64,000 nt of DNA, taken from NCBI GenBank assembly GCA_034769895.1, contig CM068374.1, positions 356,424,302-356,488,301 on the forward strand, written 5' to 3'. This DNA is from Magicicada septendecula. Lineage: Eukaryota > Arthropoda > Insecta > Hemiptera > Cicadidae. Position 1 is the first letter of the stretch. Every line of letters starts with the position of its first letter. The position numbers and the translations under genes are program-made. Below the pieces are notes generated by a model that was not told where the DNA came from, did not search any database, and saw only the letters and a list, made by a program, of their open reading frames with translations. This document shows, one piece after another, positions 22,300-33,563 of this stretch.

Positions 22300-23130
22300 A
22301 AAATTTAGCTAAGAAACTTGTAACCTAAAGAACAAGGGACGCGGAAAGGGACACATCGAAGGGTGTACACGTGAAGCAATTATACGCTTAAGTTAACGTC
22401 ACCGAGCTGTAATTCTTTCCTCGACTGTAGTTGCTGTGTGTAATCGATACGGTAAACATATGGTCGCTTACAGAACCACAAGAACAAAAATAAAAACGGC
22501 GGAGCCGAGAATCTGTAAGGAAACCATATGTAATTGATGACGTCATTAAGATCCTGTCGGTTGTAACTCTGACGTCTCTGTGCGAGACGACTTTGTTCTC
22601 GGTTTCGACAACACAATTCAATCTCGTTGCTTTTTACAATAAACGATTTGTTATTGAATACCCACGCCGGTCTATTTTTGTACACACACGTTTATCAGTT
22701 CTTTGTCCGAAGCGATTGTTGTTCGGTAATCGCTGATTGTACGCGTACAATAGAACACCAAGGTGAAACGCTTGCAGGTGGGTATTGTCGAAAACTGTAC
22801 GGGTGATGACACTGACCCAGTATTGCGGTGGACAGGAAGGCGTTGCTTTGGCCTGCGTCCGTCGGAGAGAAATAAAATAGTTATGCTTGAATGCGTTTTT
22901 ATATCGAGTAAACAATGAAACCTGGGCTGTGTACTGTACGCTGCAGCAGTCTGATAAGAGTAATAGAAAATATTGTGTTACTCCGCCGGTTTTACTGTGG
23001 CGCCCTCTTTTACGATTGTCGTTAACCGCACAGCCGTGTTATATTATGCCAGCTTTGATTTAAAAAAAGTTACTGGAATTTTTGTTTGCTTTTTTAAACT
23101 GCTAATCAGTGGCAGATTATTATCTGTGGA
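22300..23130. other. No recognisable gene
   Basis: Minus-strand frames of 77-101 residues (22388-22915) overlap one another and match no family I know. Composition is less AT-rich than average. A partial family A unit (GGGTAAACTACCC) begins at 23140. Confidence 0.35.
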
Positions 23131-23563
23131 AACAATGCGGGTAAACTACCCTTCCCTCCTAACCGAACAACCAGTTTACCTGGCAACAAAATTATTTTAT
23201 TTTTAACAATTACCATTGTTTGAAAAGGTTTAAATGAATTTTTAAGTAATTTACTCTTGTTAAAACGTAAAACGTTGCAGGTAAACTACCCCTCCCTCTA
23301 ACCGATCTTCACCAAACTCAATAGGCCTTGAGTCCTCTACAACTCAAGCACATATGCAGAAAATTATTTGATTCTGTTTGAATTTGCGGCAGTTATCTTT
23401 CGCCATAGACAAAGTTCTACACAGACACACACACACAGACACTTTTCGGAAAATTACTTTTCTTCATGTTTTGAAGGTAGTACAATCAGAATCAGCCCTT
23501 ATCTCGAACCCGATTTTTTTCGCGATCACCATACTTCCATTTCCTTACGGAACATGGAAGTAC
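23131..23563 (-). repeat. Family A copy with alternative tail
   Basis: Read on the minus strand: head at 23532-23562, CA-rich block (TCTACACAGACACACAC inverted), one unit, then the alternative tail with TTTAAACC, CAAACAATGGTAATTG and GTTGCCAGG, and part of a second unit. Matches 7480-7550 and 51602-51665 in the tail. Confidence 0.8.
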
Positions 23564-23599
23564 AAAAATATTTAATTCTGAAGGAGGCTAAGTAGATTT

Positions 23600-24345
23600 T
23601 GTACAAAATAGTAATCGAGTTCTGCAGCTTAGGGACCTTATCAGCATTAACTGAAGGAGCGAAGCGCGTTCTCAGTTTTAATTCGTCTGTCTGTCTGTTT
23701 GGGGTATGTCCCACGATACATTTTGATCGCATCAACCGATTTCCGTAAAACTTGGCACGCGTGTTCATAGTTTTACCCCGCAAAACCCTATTGTTTTTGA
23801 GATTGATGCCTCGCAAAATAGTGTGGACGGGAGGCAAATATGTGAGGGAGGTCCACAGATTGAAAAAAATCACAAAAGTCCATGTGGTGGGGTATCAAAT
23901 TAAAGAGCATTTTATCTAAAATATGAATTTAGTGTTTACTTTTGAAAATGTCAAACTTTTGGGACGCCAAGATCCAAAAAGTGGGTGAAAATTTTTATGA
24001 AATCGCAAAAATTAGTGTGGAATATTAAAGAGAATCGTAACAAAATATGTGTACAGTTTTGGAAATTTCAAAATTTGTTGATTCCGGGCGGAAAAATAGG
24101 ATCAAAATTTCAAAAATTATAAAATCCAGCCGGTTGTCAGACTAAAGGGAATTTTAACAGGAATCCGATTGTTTGGAATTTTTAGTGTTTATTGTATCAT
24201 TGCTCTACAATTGTTACTTTAGTAAACAAAAAAATAGTAGGGATCGTCGTAAAATAGGGAATTTTCCTAATTTTTCTGATAATTAAAAAATTATCTAACA
24301 TTAATATTTTTCCAATAAAAAACATACTTCGTTCTGCAGCTCAGG
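23600..24345 (+). repeat. Family B dispersed repeat, longest copy
   Basis: Begins near GAGTTCTGCAGCTTAGGGAC, then GGAGCGAAGCGCGTTCTCAG, TCTGTCTGTCTG, GGGTATGTCCCACGATACA, GCATCAACCGATTTCC and AAACTTGGCACGCGTG. It ends near CGTTCTGCAGCTCAGGAAG (24333), so a GTTCTGCAGC word lies at both ends in the same orientation. No ORF. Related sequence is at 16875-17215, 25679-25753, 26663-27190 and 32020-32390. Confidence 0.75.
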
Positions 24346-24457
24346 AAGTAGACTCATTTCTTACACGATACAGCCGAGTTTTGTTAGTAGGTTTCAACCA
24401 CTGCAATTATTTTTTATTCCTCTCTTTTTTCGTCATTTGCCAGGACTTTGATAATTA

Positions 24458-24930
24458 CAGTGGAACCTCTGTTAACCGAAACAAAGGGAGGGAAGGCGGT
24501 TTCGGATAACCAAAATTTCTGATAGTAATTAAGATGTCATTTTTTAAAGATTGAGGTATAATAACTGAAGGCAATATACAATATTATCAAAATAGTTTTA
24601 ATAAAAATCAAACTATTTACATAGTCATATTTAAACTGAAAAAAAAATCAATTTTCCTATTTTCACCCACCCCCTTGTCTAAAAGGGGTCCACGAGGTGG
24701 TTGACCGACGGGTGACGCTCTATGCTTGCTTTCTATCTAAAACTAAGGAAACCTGTTTGTTTTGAACAGAGCTATCACAGCAAATCACACTTTACAAACA
24801 ATGTTTATTACATTAGTTTTCGTGTTTTATCCGGAAAACGAATTTTCATTGTAAAAATCGGGAATTATATAATTTTTTATTTGGTCGGTCGTTTCGGTTA
24901 AAAATGTTTAGGTTAATGGAGATTCTACTG
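24458..24930. mobile_element. Tigger-like MITE
   Basis: Left terminus CAGTGGAACCTCTGTTAACC and right terminus whose reverse complement reads CAGTAGAATCTCCATTAACC, flanked by TA on both sides (24456-24457, 24931-24932). Inner subterminal words GTTTCGG also repeat in inverted order. About 473 bp with no ORF. TA duplication and CAGTNGAACCTC ends are typical of Tigger/pogo derivatives. Confidence 0.85.
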
Positions 24931-24932
24931 TA

Positions 24933-25530
24933 TATTGCCATTGACAACACAATGGTTGATACAGTGAAATTTTACCACCTCATTTTTATTCCCTGTTAGC
25001 CGTAGCACCGGTTAAAATAAAAAAATATTCTTGTATTGTCGCTCGCGGAGGAAGCAGGGACGAGTAAGTAAATAACTTACATGTGACGTACGTAAGGCTG
25101 TGATTTCTAAAGCAAACGTATTGTGGTGCGCTTTGCGTTTGTATTCCCGCTCGCCTGTCAGTCGCGAGAGCAGTGCTTTAAACGTGTCAGTAAGATGTAT
25201 GTACCGCTTCTTCGCGTTTAATCCATACTATACGAGGCTGTACGCATGAATGTAACAAGACGGTAGCAAAATATAAGGTTCCGTTGAGATAAACGCGTTT
25301 TGTAACAAGTCAACCCCGGACGGGACGGTTTTAATCTATCATTCGCACTACGCGCTAGCTAAGAGTCGCAAAAAACGCGTAGGTCGCTGAAGAAATAAAT
25401 TGTGTTATATATCCAGATCAAATTATTTCTGTTGTGAGAAAGAAAGAATAGTTTTGTCGGTTTTTACTCGAGAAGGGTTCGAGGACACAACACACACACA
25501 AGTACGCACGCACGTACACACAGCTTATTT
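24933..25530. other. No recognisable gene
   Basis: Includes a relatively CpG-rich part (25030-25400) with no clear frame, then a CA/CACG simple stretch at 25485-25520. A regulatory region of an unseen gene is possible but nothing supports it directly. Confidence 0.35.
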
Positions 25531-25753
25531 CTGCTGATTGGGCCCACATTTTGGCCGAATTTATGTAGTGTTTTCGTTTATATATAATATTGTGTTTCTT
25601 TATATAGCGTTCGTTTATTTATAGTTACAATCCGTTTGTTTATAATATTCTTGTCCCATAATACGTAGTTGAGGTATCCTAATGGAACGAGCGAAGAGGA
25701 TTCTCATTTTTAATTCGACCGTTTGTCATCATTCTGTCTTTGTCTGTCGGGTA

Positions 25754-26506
25754 CACGGTTACTAGACTAGGGATGGTAACTTCACTGGGGAGGGGATATT
25801 TTAATACATCTCTCACAAAACCCAGGGCTTTATACGATATGCAGCGTAACGTAATAGCCTTAGCAATATCGTCAGATGACCAACTAGAGCATCTCCCTTT
25901 TAAGAGGGCTTGTTGCTGACTTGCAGAAAATATGGTATCAAATAAATTAGACAGTTTTTTAAATTTCGATAGCTCAGAAGTTGCTGAATTTAGTTGTTTT
26001 TGCAGGTTCCTTATTTCTAGATTTAACTTTTCATTTTCACACCCCACGGACTCGAATTCTGCAGACAGTTTATCGACACTATAACAATCCTGTGTTCTAT
26101 CACTCCATGTATCTTCATGCCCTTCTATGTTGTCTGGATCACTGCTTATTAATAACTGTAGAAGATTCTGTACTTCTTTGTGTTTATTTCGCTTTTCTTC
26201 CGGTATTCTACGTTTGACGCAAGTTGAACTACTCGAATTTACTAAGGCACTACACAACGGTAGATTTAAATGAGGAACAGCATTAGGGAGATTTAATAGC
26301 TCACTCTTTAAATCGCGTATATAGTCTGATTCATCGAAATGCACCGAACACACGCGAGCGATATGAACGGTAAATGAATCGGCCCGTTTGCAAGCATTTA
26401 TCCACTTCGTTTTTATTTCATTGTCTTTAGGAAAGCGGTGAAAATTAATTCCTAATCGTTTCTGATGTCTATCATGGTTCGTACAACCACCAATCGCACA
26501 ACACAC
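25754..26506 (-). CDS. Truncated P-element transposase: THAP domain plus coiled coil
   Basis: Starts at ATG 26506. Residues 1-80 are a THAP zinc finger (C2CH): MCCAIGGC, FHRFP, a Trp in TKWI, then VCSVHF. Residues ~150-190 are a heptad-rich coiled coil (NEKLNLEIRNLQKQL). Residues ~195-245 begin the catalytic region (FSASQQQALLKG, DDIAKAITLR). The element ends at about residue 251; the open frame runs ~24 codons into flanking repeat to a stop at 25679. The DNA-binding and dimerising parts remain while the RNase H-like and GTP-binding parts are lost. In Drosophila, shortened P proteins such as KP repress transposition; a similar role here is inference. The frame is intact, which is rare in this window. 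Confidence 0.8.
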
Positions 26507-26662
26507 CGTAGTTACACACCTTAATTGTATAAAACGCCACTACTTTACATGTAAACGCACACGACAAATCACGGCAACTTGGTGTTCGCATGACGTCATG
26601 GGCGGGGCTTCCACTGCGCATACTAATTGTCTAGACCCCTACCGTGTAGTCTAGTCACCGTG
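25754..26662 (-). mobile_element. P element, internally deleted, with 8-bp TSD
   Basis: Terminal repeats CACGGTTACTAGACTA (25754) and, from 26662 on the other strand, CACGGTGACTAGACTA; the match is 15 of 16. Direct duplications GTCGGGTA flank it at 25746-25753 and 26663-26670, exactly the 8 bp expected for P elements. The element is ~909 bp, far shorter than an intact P (about 3 kb), with the catalytic part removed. It lies within family B sequence, where GTCGGGTATGTCTC is continuous in sister copies apart from substitutions. Confidence 0.9.
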
Positions 26663-27008
26663 GTCGGGTATGTCTCACGATAACTTTCTAACGCATTAAA
26701 CCATTTTCTTGAAACTTGGCATGCGTATCCATACAGATAAGCTGCAGGATACTAATTGTCTAGACCCCTGCCGTGTAGTCTAGTCACCGTGGTCGGGTAT
26801 GTCTCACGATAACTTTCTAACGCATTAAACCATTTTCTTGAAACTTGGCATGCGTATCCATACAGATAAGCTGCAGGATACTAATTGTCTAGACCCCTGC
26901 CGTGTAGTCTAGTCACCGTGGTCGGGTATGTCTCACGATAACTTTCTAACGCATTAAACCATTTTCTTGAAACTTGGCATGCGTATCCATACAGATAAGC
27001 TGCAGGAT
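26622..27008 (+). repeat. Three tandem 129-bp copies spanning the P right end and its flank
   Basis: Units start at 26622, 26751 and 26880 with ACTAATTGTCTAGACCCC and end before 27009. Each holds the last ~41 bp of the P element, the GTCGGGTA duplication and ~80 bp of family B flank. Units two and three look identical and differ from unit one by a single base (CTGCC versus CTACC). This indicates a recent local event. Confidence 0.95.
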
Positions 27009-27357
27009 ACTATTTTTTTGTCCAGAGCGACAGGCGTAAAAAACGTGACGGGTAAAAATTTTGTTAAACGTAACATGCCCATGTGCAGTAGCAGATTAAA
27101 CAGAATTTTAACTACAATCTGAACATAGTGTTTAGTTTTGGAGATTTAAAAATTTTGGGACGTTGGAGTAACAACTGTATGTAACAACCTCCACTTCGCT
27201 CGTTTCATTTAGGACACCTCACCTACGTATTATGGGACAAAAATGTTATAAACAAACGGGTTATAAATATAAATAAACGAACGCTATATACATAAACAAA
27301 ATATTACACATAAACGAAAACACTATGTAAATTCGGCAAATGTGGGCCCAATCAGTA

Positions 27358-29206
27358 GAAACTTCCCAAAATTCTTAAGTTGCAAAATTCTTAAGTGCAA
27401 ATATCAAATTAATTAAAGATATCAAATTTAATATAAACTATAAGAAATTAAAGATATTTTTAACAATATTCTGAATAGTCTGAAGATAGTGTCTAGAACA
27501 CCAAAAATGTATCCTAAAGATTAAAATCTGAAAATTTTAAAATATTAGGACACCGAAAATGTATTAAAATTTTGAAAAAAATAGTACAACTTCGTGACGA
27601 ACATCAGAAAAAAAAGAAATTATTTTAACGGATGTTGTGTCTGCTGTGCCAGTTTTTATCTAGAGGCGCACCACTTGCTAAAAACTATGCAAATTTTGCA
27701 AAAATTGTAAAGGTCCCAGCGAGTTCTGCAACTCAGCGAGGTTACTAGTATTAATCGTAAGTTATACGATTCTAAATAACCATGCATTAATTCTGCAGTA
27801 TTCGTAAATCATAATTCTACACTGACTCAAAGTGGTTAGTTAAGGATATATTATGACATTTACCAAACTGAAATGTTTCTTTTAGTTCTAAAGGTCATGT
27901 TTAGGTTAATATTGTTACGACAGTCTCACTGATCGTTGTATGGTTGAAAACAAAACAAAGACACCAGTTAAGTCACTAATCACCAGTTCTAATTAATCAG
28001 AATTAACAGTTTGAAATCAACAAGTTATTCAACAAGAACAACGTCGTACAATAATTCAAGTTAAGTTTGTACATACGCAATAATAATGTCAAGTAATAGA
28101 GTGCCGAACAGTAATTATTTTTCACTAAATAACCACGTGAACGCACTGTGTAATCGCCCGACGTAAACTGAAACTCTAAGCGGCAGGTGTAGGCTGTTTA
28201 TAGTCTGCAGGGTTCCGTAATATGCGTCCTTAATAAGCACTGGACAATTCTCGAGGATACTTAAGCGCGGCCTTGGTAGAAACACACAACGGCTGGGCTA
28301 GTTGAGAAGCTCGTAGAACGACACTATCGAATGTTCCGTATTGCGTAACAATGTAGTCAGCACTGTGTGACGAAACGAAGTGTCCGGGTTCTCGATGCGC
28401 AAACGCTTCGTCTTGAGATAGTAGATTGTCTTTCAGAGTTCACCGTTTAAGAACATTTTGTGTGACTCATATTGATTTCGTATTTATGGCTTCAGTAACC
28501 TGTTGAATTTTTGCAGTAATTTTTATTTTTCTGCCCGAGTCCTTCGAAGACTAGGGCAGTGATTTCACCTGATGAGCCCGAAGCCCTGGGTATCGTGAAC
28601 TGCGCTAGCAGTGGCCCAGATGAAGGGCAGTTTTTTTATTTAGTTTTTGTTAATAATGGAGCTCTGAGAAATTTATGTTAGTTAACTGTTATGACTGTGA
28701 CGTTAATTGCAATTTTGGCCCGTACGAATCACTACTTCTAATTGTATTCCGTTTGTTTTTGATATAGAGACCCTTAAGTAAATATTCGTGTGATCTGATT
28801 GAAAACCTCGATGTCCTTTATATCCATTCATCGTTCTCAGCATTCGTGCCCAGCATGCAATTCACCGTAGGATGGACATTTCACTTCTCTTTTATTATAG
28901 AAGTCTTTCGAATTGAAAGTCTTCAGTCCTCTTTGACATACATGGTCTCTGTCGATATCCAGACCTCGACGTAATGTATATGCTGAAAACGTAAAAGTGG
29001 ATAAAACGGTTGGTAATTAACGGACACAATTATTGTTGTAGTCGTAGAACGCGAAGGAAAGTCGACAGCGTAGGCTATATGGGTTTCTATAATTAAGTTT
29101 CGCTCTGTTTGCTAATTTAGTCCTCTACTCATTTTTCACAATTGTTCACTTTACAAATTATTTCGCCTTTACTTTGATCTAAGGCTTTCATGGCCGGCGT
29201 CAAGAT
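27358..29206. other. No recognisable gene
   Basis: 27370-27740 is AT-rich and contains family B-like words (GTTCTGCAACTCAGCGAGG at 27724). 27900-28500 has moderate GC content without a recognised frame. 28540-28640 includes CCTGATGAGCCCGAAG and AGTGGCCCAGATGAAGGG, possibly from an old element. GTAGGCTA occurs at 29070. Confidence 0.35.
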
Positions 29207-29445
29207 TATTTAAACGAGTGTCAGCTGGACTGTTAGGTCGTGTTAGATCCAGACGTTTCGGCCTCGCCATCCGAGGACATCGTGTAGCCTCTTGCCCCTG
29301 GTTTTGCCTCAGCACTGGGGTTAATTGGCGAACACCTGCCACAATATTTTACCACTGAAGATGGCATCCGATGGTGAGGACGAAACGTCTGGTTCTGTCA
29401 CCACGAGACCACGGTCTCGTAGCCCTGCTTACACTCGTTTAAATA
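29207..29445. mobile_element. Foldback/MITE with GAAACGT motifs in both arms
   Basis: Outer inverted ends TATTTAAACGAGTG (29207-29220) and CACTCGTTTAAATA (29432-29445). Further in, CCAGACGTTTCGGCCTCGCC (29253-29272) pairs with the inverted ACGAAACGTCTGG near 29379-29391. Arms are ~100 bp and imperfect. No ORF of note. Confidence 0.75.
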
Positions 29446-30464
29446 TTTCGTCTTTATTTTCAAAAGTGTGTAGAGTTTGGAGGATCAGAACTGAAAAATT
29501 ATTGCCCGTTTTAAGCTGTAAAACGTGCAAGGTTTGGAGGAAACGGTCTCTTATTGTATCTGAACCGGAATAAAAATTTTTCTTGTAATGAAATTTCCTT
29601 CGCTGAAAAAAAAAGTAATCCGTTAAATCAGGTCAATATTACGGTTACTAAATTTAAGCGTTCAGGAGTAGAGAGCGTCGTTCTGAAGGAATTCAGATCC
29701 ATCTGTCTTTTTCCTAAACAGCTTGAAACAATTGGAACTGATTTGACACAGATTAAGTCAAGCTGAATAATCGTTTTCCTATAACAGGGAAGCTGCACGA
29801 ACCCCCAGTGGAATGAACCTTCAGTAGGTTAAGTAAGAGTACTTTTTCTTTTATTAAACGCCATTATTGTATAAAGTATTCTCATCTAACAATTAAAACA
29901 GACTTACCAAATGTGTTTGTTGGGGAGGTTACTGAGACAGAGAATAGATGTAGTCCTTCGGGTTCTTTCAGGCTTCACTAAATTATTAATAGGGAACGGA
30001 CTTTTAGGTAATAACGATTTTATATGTAATTTAATTATTTTTAATATTTACGGTAATAAATAAATATTTTTCATAAATATGTTATTAACACATATTTTTT
30101 AACACTCCAATGGAATGCGTTGATTTTTCACTTTATTGCGTTCAGTTTTTGCCCGCCCATTTGGATGCCAAAAGAAGGAAGAGGGAAAGTTTTTCAGGGA
30201 CTAACGTCCACGTGCCCTACACAGTGTTTAATGATATTGGTGTAACTTAAATGTGATTCACTTTTTCAACAGAATGAGTCGTTATGTTTTAGTGTATTCA
30301 GTCAAGTGCCTGTCGTTCGTAAATAAAACAGGCATTTCCTAACATACTAACTATGGTCTCAGGCTAAACACTTGATTGGTAGGCCTATACTCGCTGTAGC
30401 TCTTAAAAATTGACGTAGTTTCATGTTTAAGTGTGGCCCCTAAGTATAAATATAAATGAATTTC
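29446..30464. other. No recognisable gene
   Basis: AT-rich with short frames only. GTAGGCCTA at 30379-30387. Confidence 0.35.
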
Positions 30465-30650
30465 TGTCTGAGGCTTTCACGGCCATCTTCAATGTTGTGA
30501 GAACTTCGGCTTGCCGGGCTGTGTAAGGCCGTGGTCCGAAGTTGTTTGGTGCAAACGTTTCGACCATCTTCAGTGCAGAAGGCTGCAAAACGGTGACAAA
30601 GGTTTCGTAAGGCTAGTGGCTGTGAGTAGGACAACCATGTTTATAAACTT
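30465..30650. repeat. Repeat related to the 29207-29445 foldback family
   Basis: AGGCTTTCACGGCCATCTTC at 30470 resembles AGGCTTTCATGGCC at 29182, and CGTTTCGACCATCTTCAGTG (30557-30577) is the same GAAACG/CTGAAGATGG motif as in the foldback. The element ends cannot be defined. Confidence 0.5.
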
Positions 30651-30959
30651 TTGGTGTTCGCACGAAGTTGTCGTCTGACACCACCAGATTGTCTGATTCG
30701 CTTTCTTCTGATAAGATAAAATAATTTGTTTCCTATTACAACAGAAAAGATTACGTAATACATCTGGCAGTTCAGTAATAGTCCTGGATATTTTTTTCTA
30801 AACAGCGCTGTAGTAACAGTGTAGGGTAGGAGACGATTGTTCATTTTGCAGGCGCTGAAGCAGCTAACTGCCTAATTTATTCGTCTTTGATCGTAGATTC
30901 TAGTATTACACGATAACGTTCTTGTCGCGTCGCGTACGGTGCTTGCCAGAATGCCGAAA

Positions 30960-31810
30960 GTAAAATGTAGTGAAAGTTTTTTTATAATAAAAAATCATCA
31001 ATGTTCAATGTTGGCAAGAAGGACCAAACGTATTGAAATAAACTGTTTGGCATTCGCAGATGACTTTGCTATACTTTCTGAACATCTGACATCTGCAGTA
31101 AAACAAGTTAATTTTTTAGAGGGCATAGCCAGTAGAACAGGCTTAAGAATTCATGCAGAAAAACCAAATTTCTCACAAACATTAAAAACGCGCCAAAATT
31201 CCTGGTAACAGATATTGGTCGAATAGAGATGGTTTGAAAATTTAAGTATCTAGATATTTACAATAAAAAGTGCATATCTAAAAATGCGAAAATAAGGCAT
31301 TACACTACAGTAGTGAAGCCAGAATGACTATATGCAAGTGAATGTCTAGCATTGAATTATAATTTAGACAAACTAGAAATATTGGAGAGACGAATTATTA
31401 GAAAAATATTAGGTCCACGAAAAACTTCAGAAGGTTGGAAATTAAGAAGTAATGATGAAATATATCAAAGTGTAGAAAATATAACAGAAACAATAAGAAA
31501 AAGAAGACTTATTTTTTGGACATTTATATAGAATGGACGACAATAGGTTAACAAAGCAGATTTTCAAATATCAGGGGAAGAAGTCAACATCAAGTTGGAT
31601 TAAAGAAATCCAAAAGAATTTAGAAAAAATAATATACACGCAGAAGAAGCAATTGACAGAGAAGTTTTTCGGGCAAAAGTGTTGAAAATGGAGAGAGTCC
31701 AGGGTAGGAGAGATAAAAACTGCAGGTTCAAAGTGGACTGAAGACAGGAAGAAGAGACACAGTGAGAAAATGAAAGAATATTGGATAAAAGGAAAGAACA
31801 AAGAGTAAAG
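30960..31810 (+). pseudogene. Non-LTR retrotransposon RT, palm to C-terminus, decayed
   Basis: The forward frame contains CLAFADDFAILSE (FADD catalytic motif), then FLEGIASRTGLRIHAEK. After frame changes come ECLALNYNLDKLEILERRII, RKILGPRKTSEGWKLRSND, and AIDREVFRAKVLK near the end. These are the palm, thumb and tail of a LINE reverse transcriptase; upstream fingers and endonuclease are gone. Several stops and shifts show long decay. Confidence 0.7.
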
Positions 31811-31844
31811 AATTGAAATTCGCATGTGGTCCTTAGATGGCCGA

Positions 31845-32015
31845 TACGAAAAAAAAATCGTCAGCCGTAGCTCTACAACACTTGGTGGGTCTTGGTCTGC
31901 TCTAAGAGTCGACTCCATTCCTCCCTATTGAATGTTGCATGCCCTGGCTTTCCAGTTTGTTACGTTCAGTTTTCTGAGGTCCTCCTCTGTCTGATCTCTG
32001 GATCTACTTCGGGGT
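31845..32015 (-). pseudogene. LINE 3' end, same family as 32510-33010
   Basis: Minus strand begins at a (GAT)-type 3' tail side (CAGCCGTAGCTCTACAACAC, 31862) and reads the last ~50 residues of the same RT as its neighbour (EEDLRKLN, NWKARA, QTKTHQ-like end). It is severely 5'-truncated and borders a family B copy. Confidence 0.7.
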
Positions 32016-32019
32016 CTTT

Positions 32020-32390
32020 CGTCTGATTCCAAAAATTTTGAAATTTTCAAAAAACGAACTCTAAATTCGTATATTTTGGGTAAAATTTCCTTTCATCTGA
32101 TATCCCATATGGACTTTTGCGGTTTCAAAATTTTGACCGCATACTATTGACTTCAGCCTCCCTATTTTTGAGATGATCGATATAAACAACAATAAGTCTG
32201 TGTAGGGTAAAAGATGGGCATGCATGTTAAGTTTTGTAAAAATCGGTTGATGCGTTTAAAAGTTATCGTGAGACATAGCCCAAGCTGATAGGTACATAGA
32301 GAGATTCACATATAGACAGACAGACAAATGGCAAACGGCCGAGTTAAACCTGAGAACTCGCTTTGCCCGTTCAGTTACACAATCCTAGAA
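32020..32390 (-). repeat. Family B dispersed repeat
   Basis: Reverse orientation: CTATGTCTCACGATAACTTT, ACGCATCAACCGATTTTTAC, ACATGCATGCCCATC, AAAGTCCATATGGGATATCA and CAAAATTTTTGG all match the 23600-24345 copy read forward. It ends near GAGAACTCGCTTTGCCCG, the counterpart of GAGCGAAGCGCGTTCTC. Confidence 0.8.
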
Positions 32391-32509
32391 TTTAGGATTT
32401 GCCTACCAACAGACGTTTTTCATAAGTCTACTAAATAAAGTTTGGTAATAGAATTCGCATTAACATTAATACTAATCTTCTATTTGTCTTCACTTACTAA
32501 ATTATATCA

Positions 32510-33010
32510 TCATCATCAGCCATGGCTCTGCAACACTTGGTGGGTCTTGGCCTGCTCCGAGAGTCGACTCCATTCTTCCCAATTGCGTGCCCTGGCTTTC
32601 CAGTTTCTTGTGTTCAGCCTTCTGAGGTCCTCCTCTATCTGATCTTGGAATCTACTTCTGGGTCTTCCCCTTGCTCCACTACCCATTGGTTTCTGGTAGA
32701 AGATATGTTTCATAGGTTGCCTTTCCTCCATTCTCTCTATGCGTCGAACGCACCTTAGCCTGTATATTTTGATTATCCTGACAGTGTCCGGCTCTTTGTA
32801 AAGATGGTATAGTTCATATTCACAGCGCCTGCGCCACATTCCATTTTCTTGTGGAAACTCCTCTGAGTCTTCTAAGTATTGATCTTAGGATCCGTCTATT
32901 AAAGCGACGTAGAAGTCTCTCGCTCTTTTTTGTCATCGTCCAGGGTTATGAAGCATATATCAGTACTGGCCTGATAAGTTTCAGTTTGTAAGGATTACGT
33001 AGCAAGTTTA
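32510..33010 (-). pseudogene. LINE RT C-terminus and 3' end
   Basis: Minus-strand frame 32516-32839 gives WRRRCEYELYHLYKEPDTVR, RIIKIYRLRCVRRIERMEE, GARGRPRSRFQDQIEEDLRR, LNTRNWKARA and EQAKTHQ, the standard end of a LINE reverse transcriptase. Upstream (32840-33010) a second frame continues the thumb (FNRRILRS…). The 3' terminus is marked by GCCATGGCTCTGCAACAC followed by CATCATCATCAG, an (ATG)n-like tail. Sister copies end at the same point at 31860 and 43665. Confidence 0.8.
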
Positions 33011-33210
33011 TTAGGACTTGAAACACAACGCGCGTCTGTGTGGTAATTGCCCGCATTACAGACATTCCTTTCCGTGCGGAGCTGTTTATACTGTTTCATA
33101 GAAATACGTAAACCCTACGTGCCACGAGCGCTGACGTTTTGTTATTGTTTAATCAATTATTGCTGAAGTCTGCCAACTGAATAAGTAAACGAATAAATAA
33201 TACAGATTCT

Positions 33211-33351
33211 TGTTATAAATAGTAAAACAGTTTTACCTTTTTCTTTTCCGTCTGGTGGCCTTTATCCTTTACGAAACGCGTAGAGTTTCGTAAAGGATAA
33301 AGGCCACCAGACGGAAAAGAAAAAGGTAAAACTGTTTTACTATTTATAACA
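33211..33351. repeat. Perfect 67-bp inverted repeat with 7-nt spacer
   Basis: Left arm 33211-33277 (TGTTATAAATAGTAAAACAG … TTTACGAAAC) and right arm 33285-33351 are exact reverse complements by base-by-base check; the spacer is GCGTAGA. No coding sequence. A perfect palindrome of this size is either very recent or an artefact of library or assembly. Confidence 0.95.
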
Positions 33352-33563
33352 TATAAGTGGCCTGGATACCAAAAATCATGGATCAGATACTTGTGTTTGT
33401 GCCGGTGCCGGAATTGTTTACTTGCGTTACGAGCGTCATGGATAATAACTAATTTGTAATATAGAGTGCTACGTAGGTCGTGTAACCGCTAGTATTAAGG
33501 CATACTTTTGCTAGAACGGGAACGGGCACAATACGGCACGTGACGGGAGTGTGTCCCGTACGG

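Larger units (their letters stand above)
25531..27357. mobile_element. Family B element with ~165-bp terminal inverted repeats, split by a P element
   Basis: Arms 25531-25705 and 27185-27357 are inverted copies: CTGATTGGGCCCACATTT, GCCGAATTTA, GTGTTTTCGTTTAT, AGCGTTCGTTTATTTATA, TTGTCCCATAATACGTAG and GAACGAGCGAAG appear in both. The interior carries the family B block GGGTATGTCTCACGATAAC, which links this TIR element to the shorter family B copies elsewhere. No ORF of its own is visible, so it is non-autonomous or deleted. The P element and a triplication occupy much of the interior. Confidence 0.75.
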
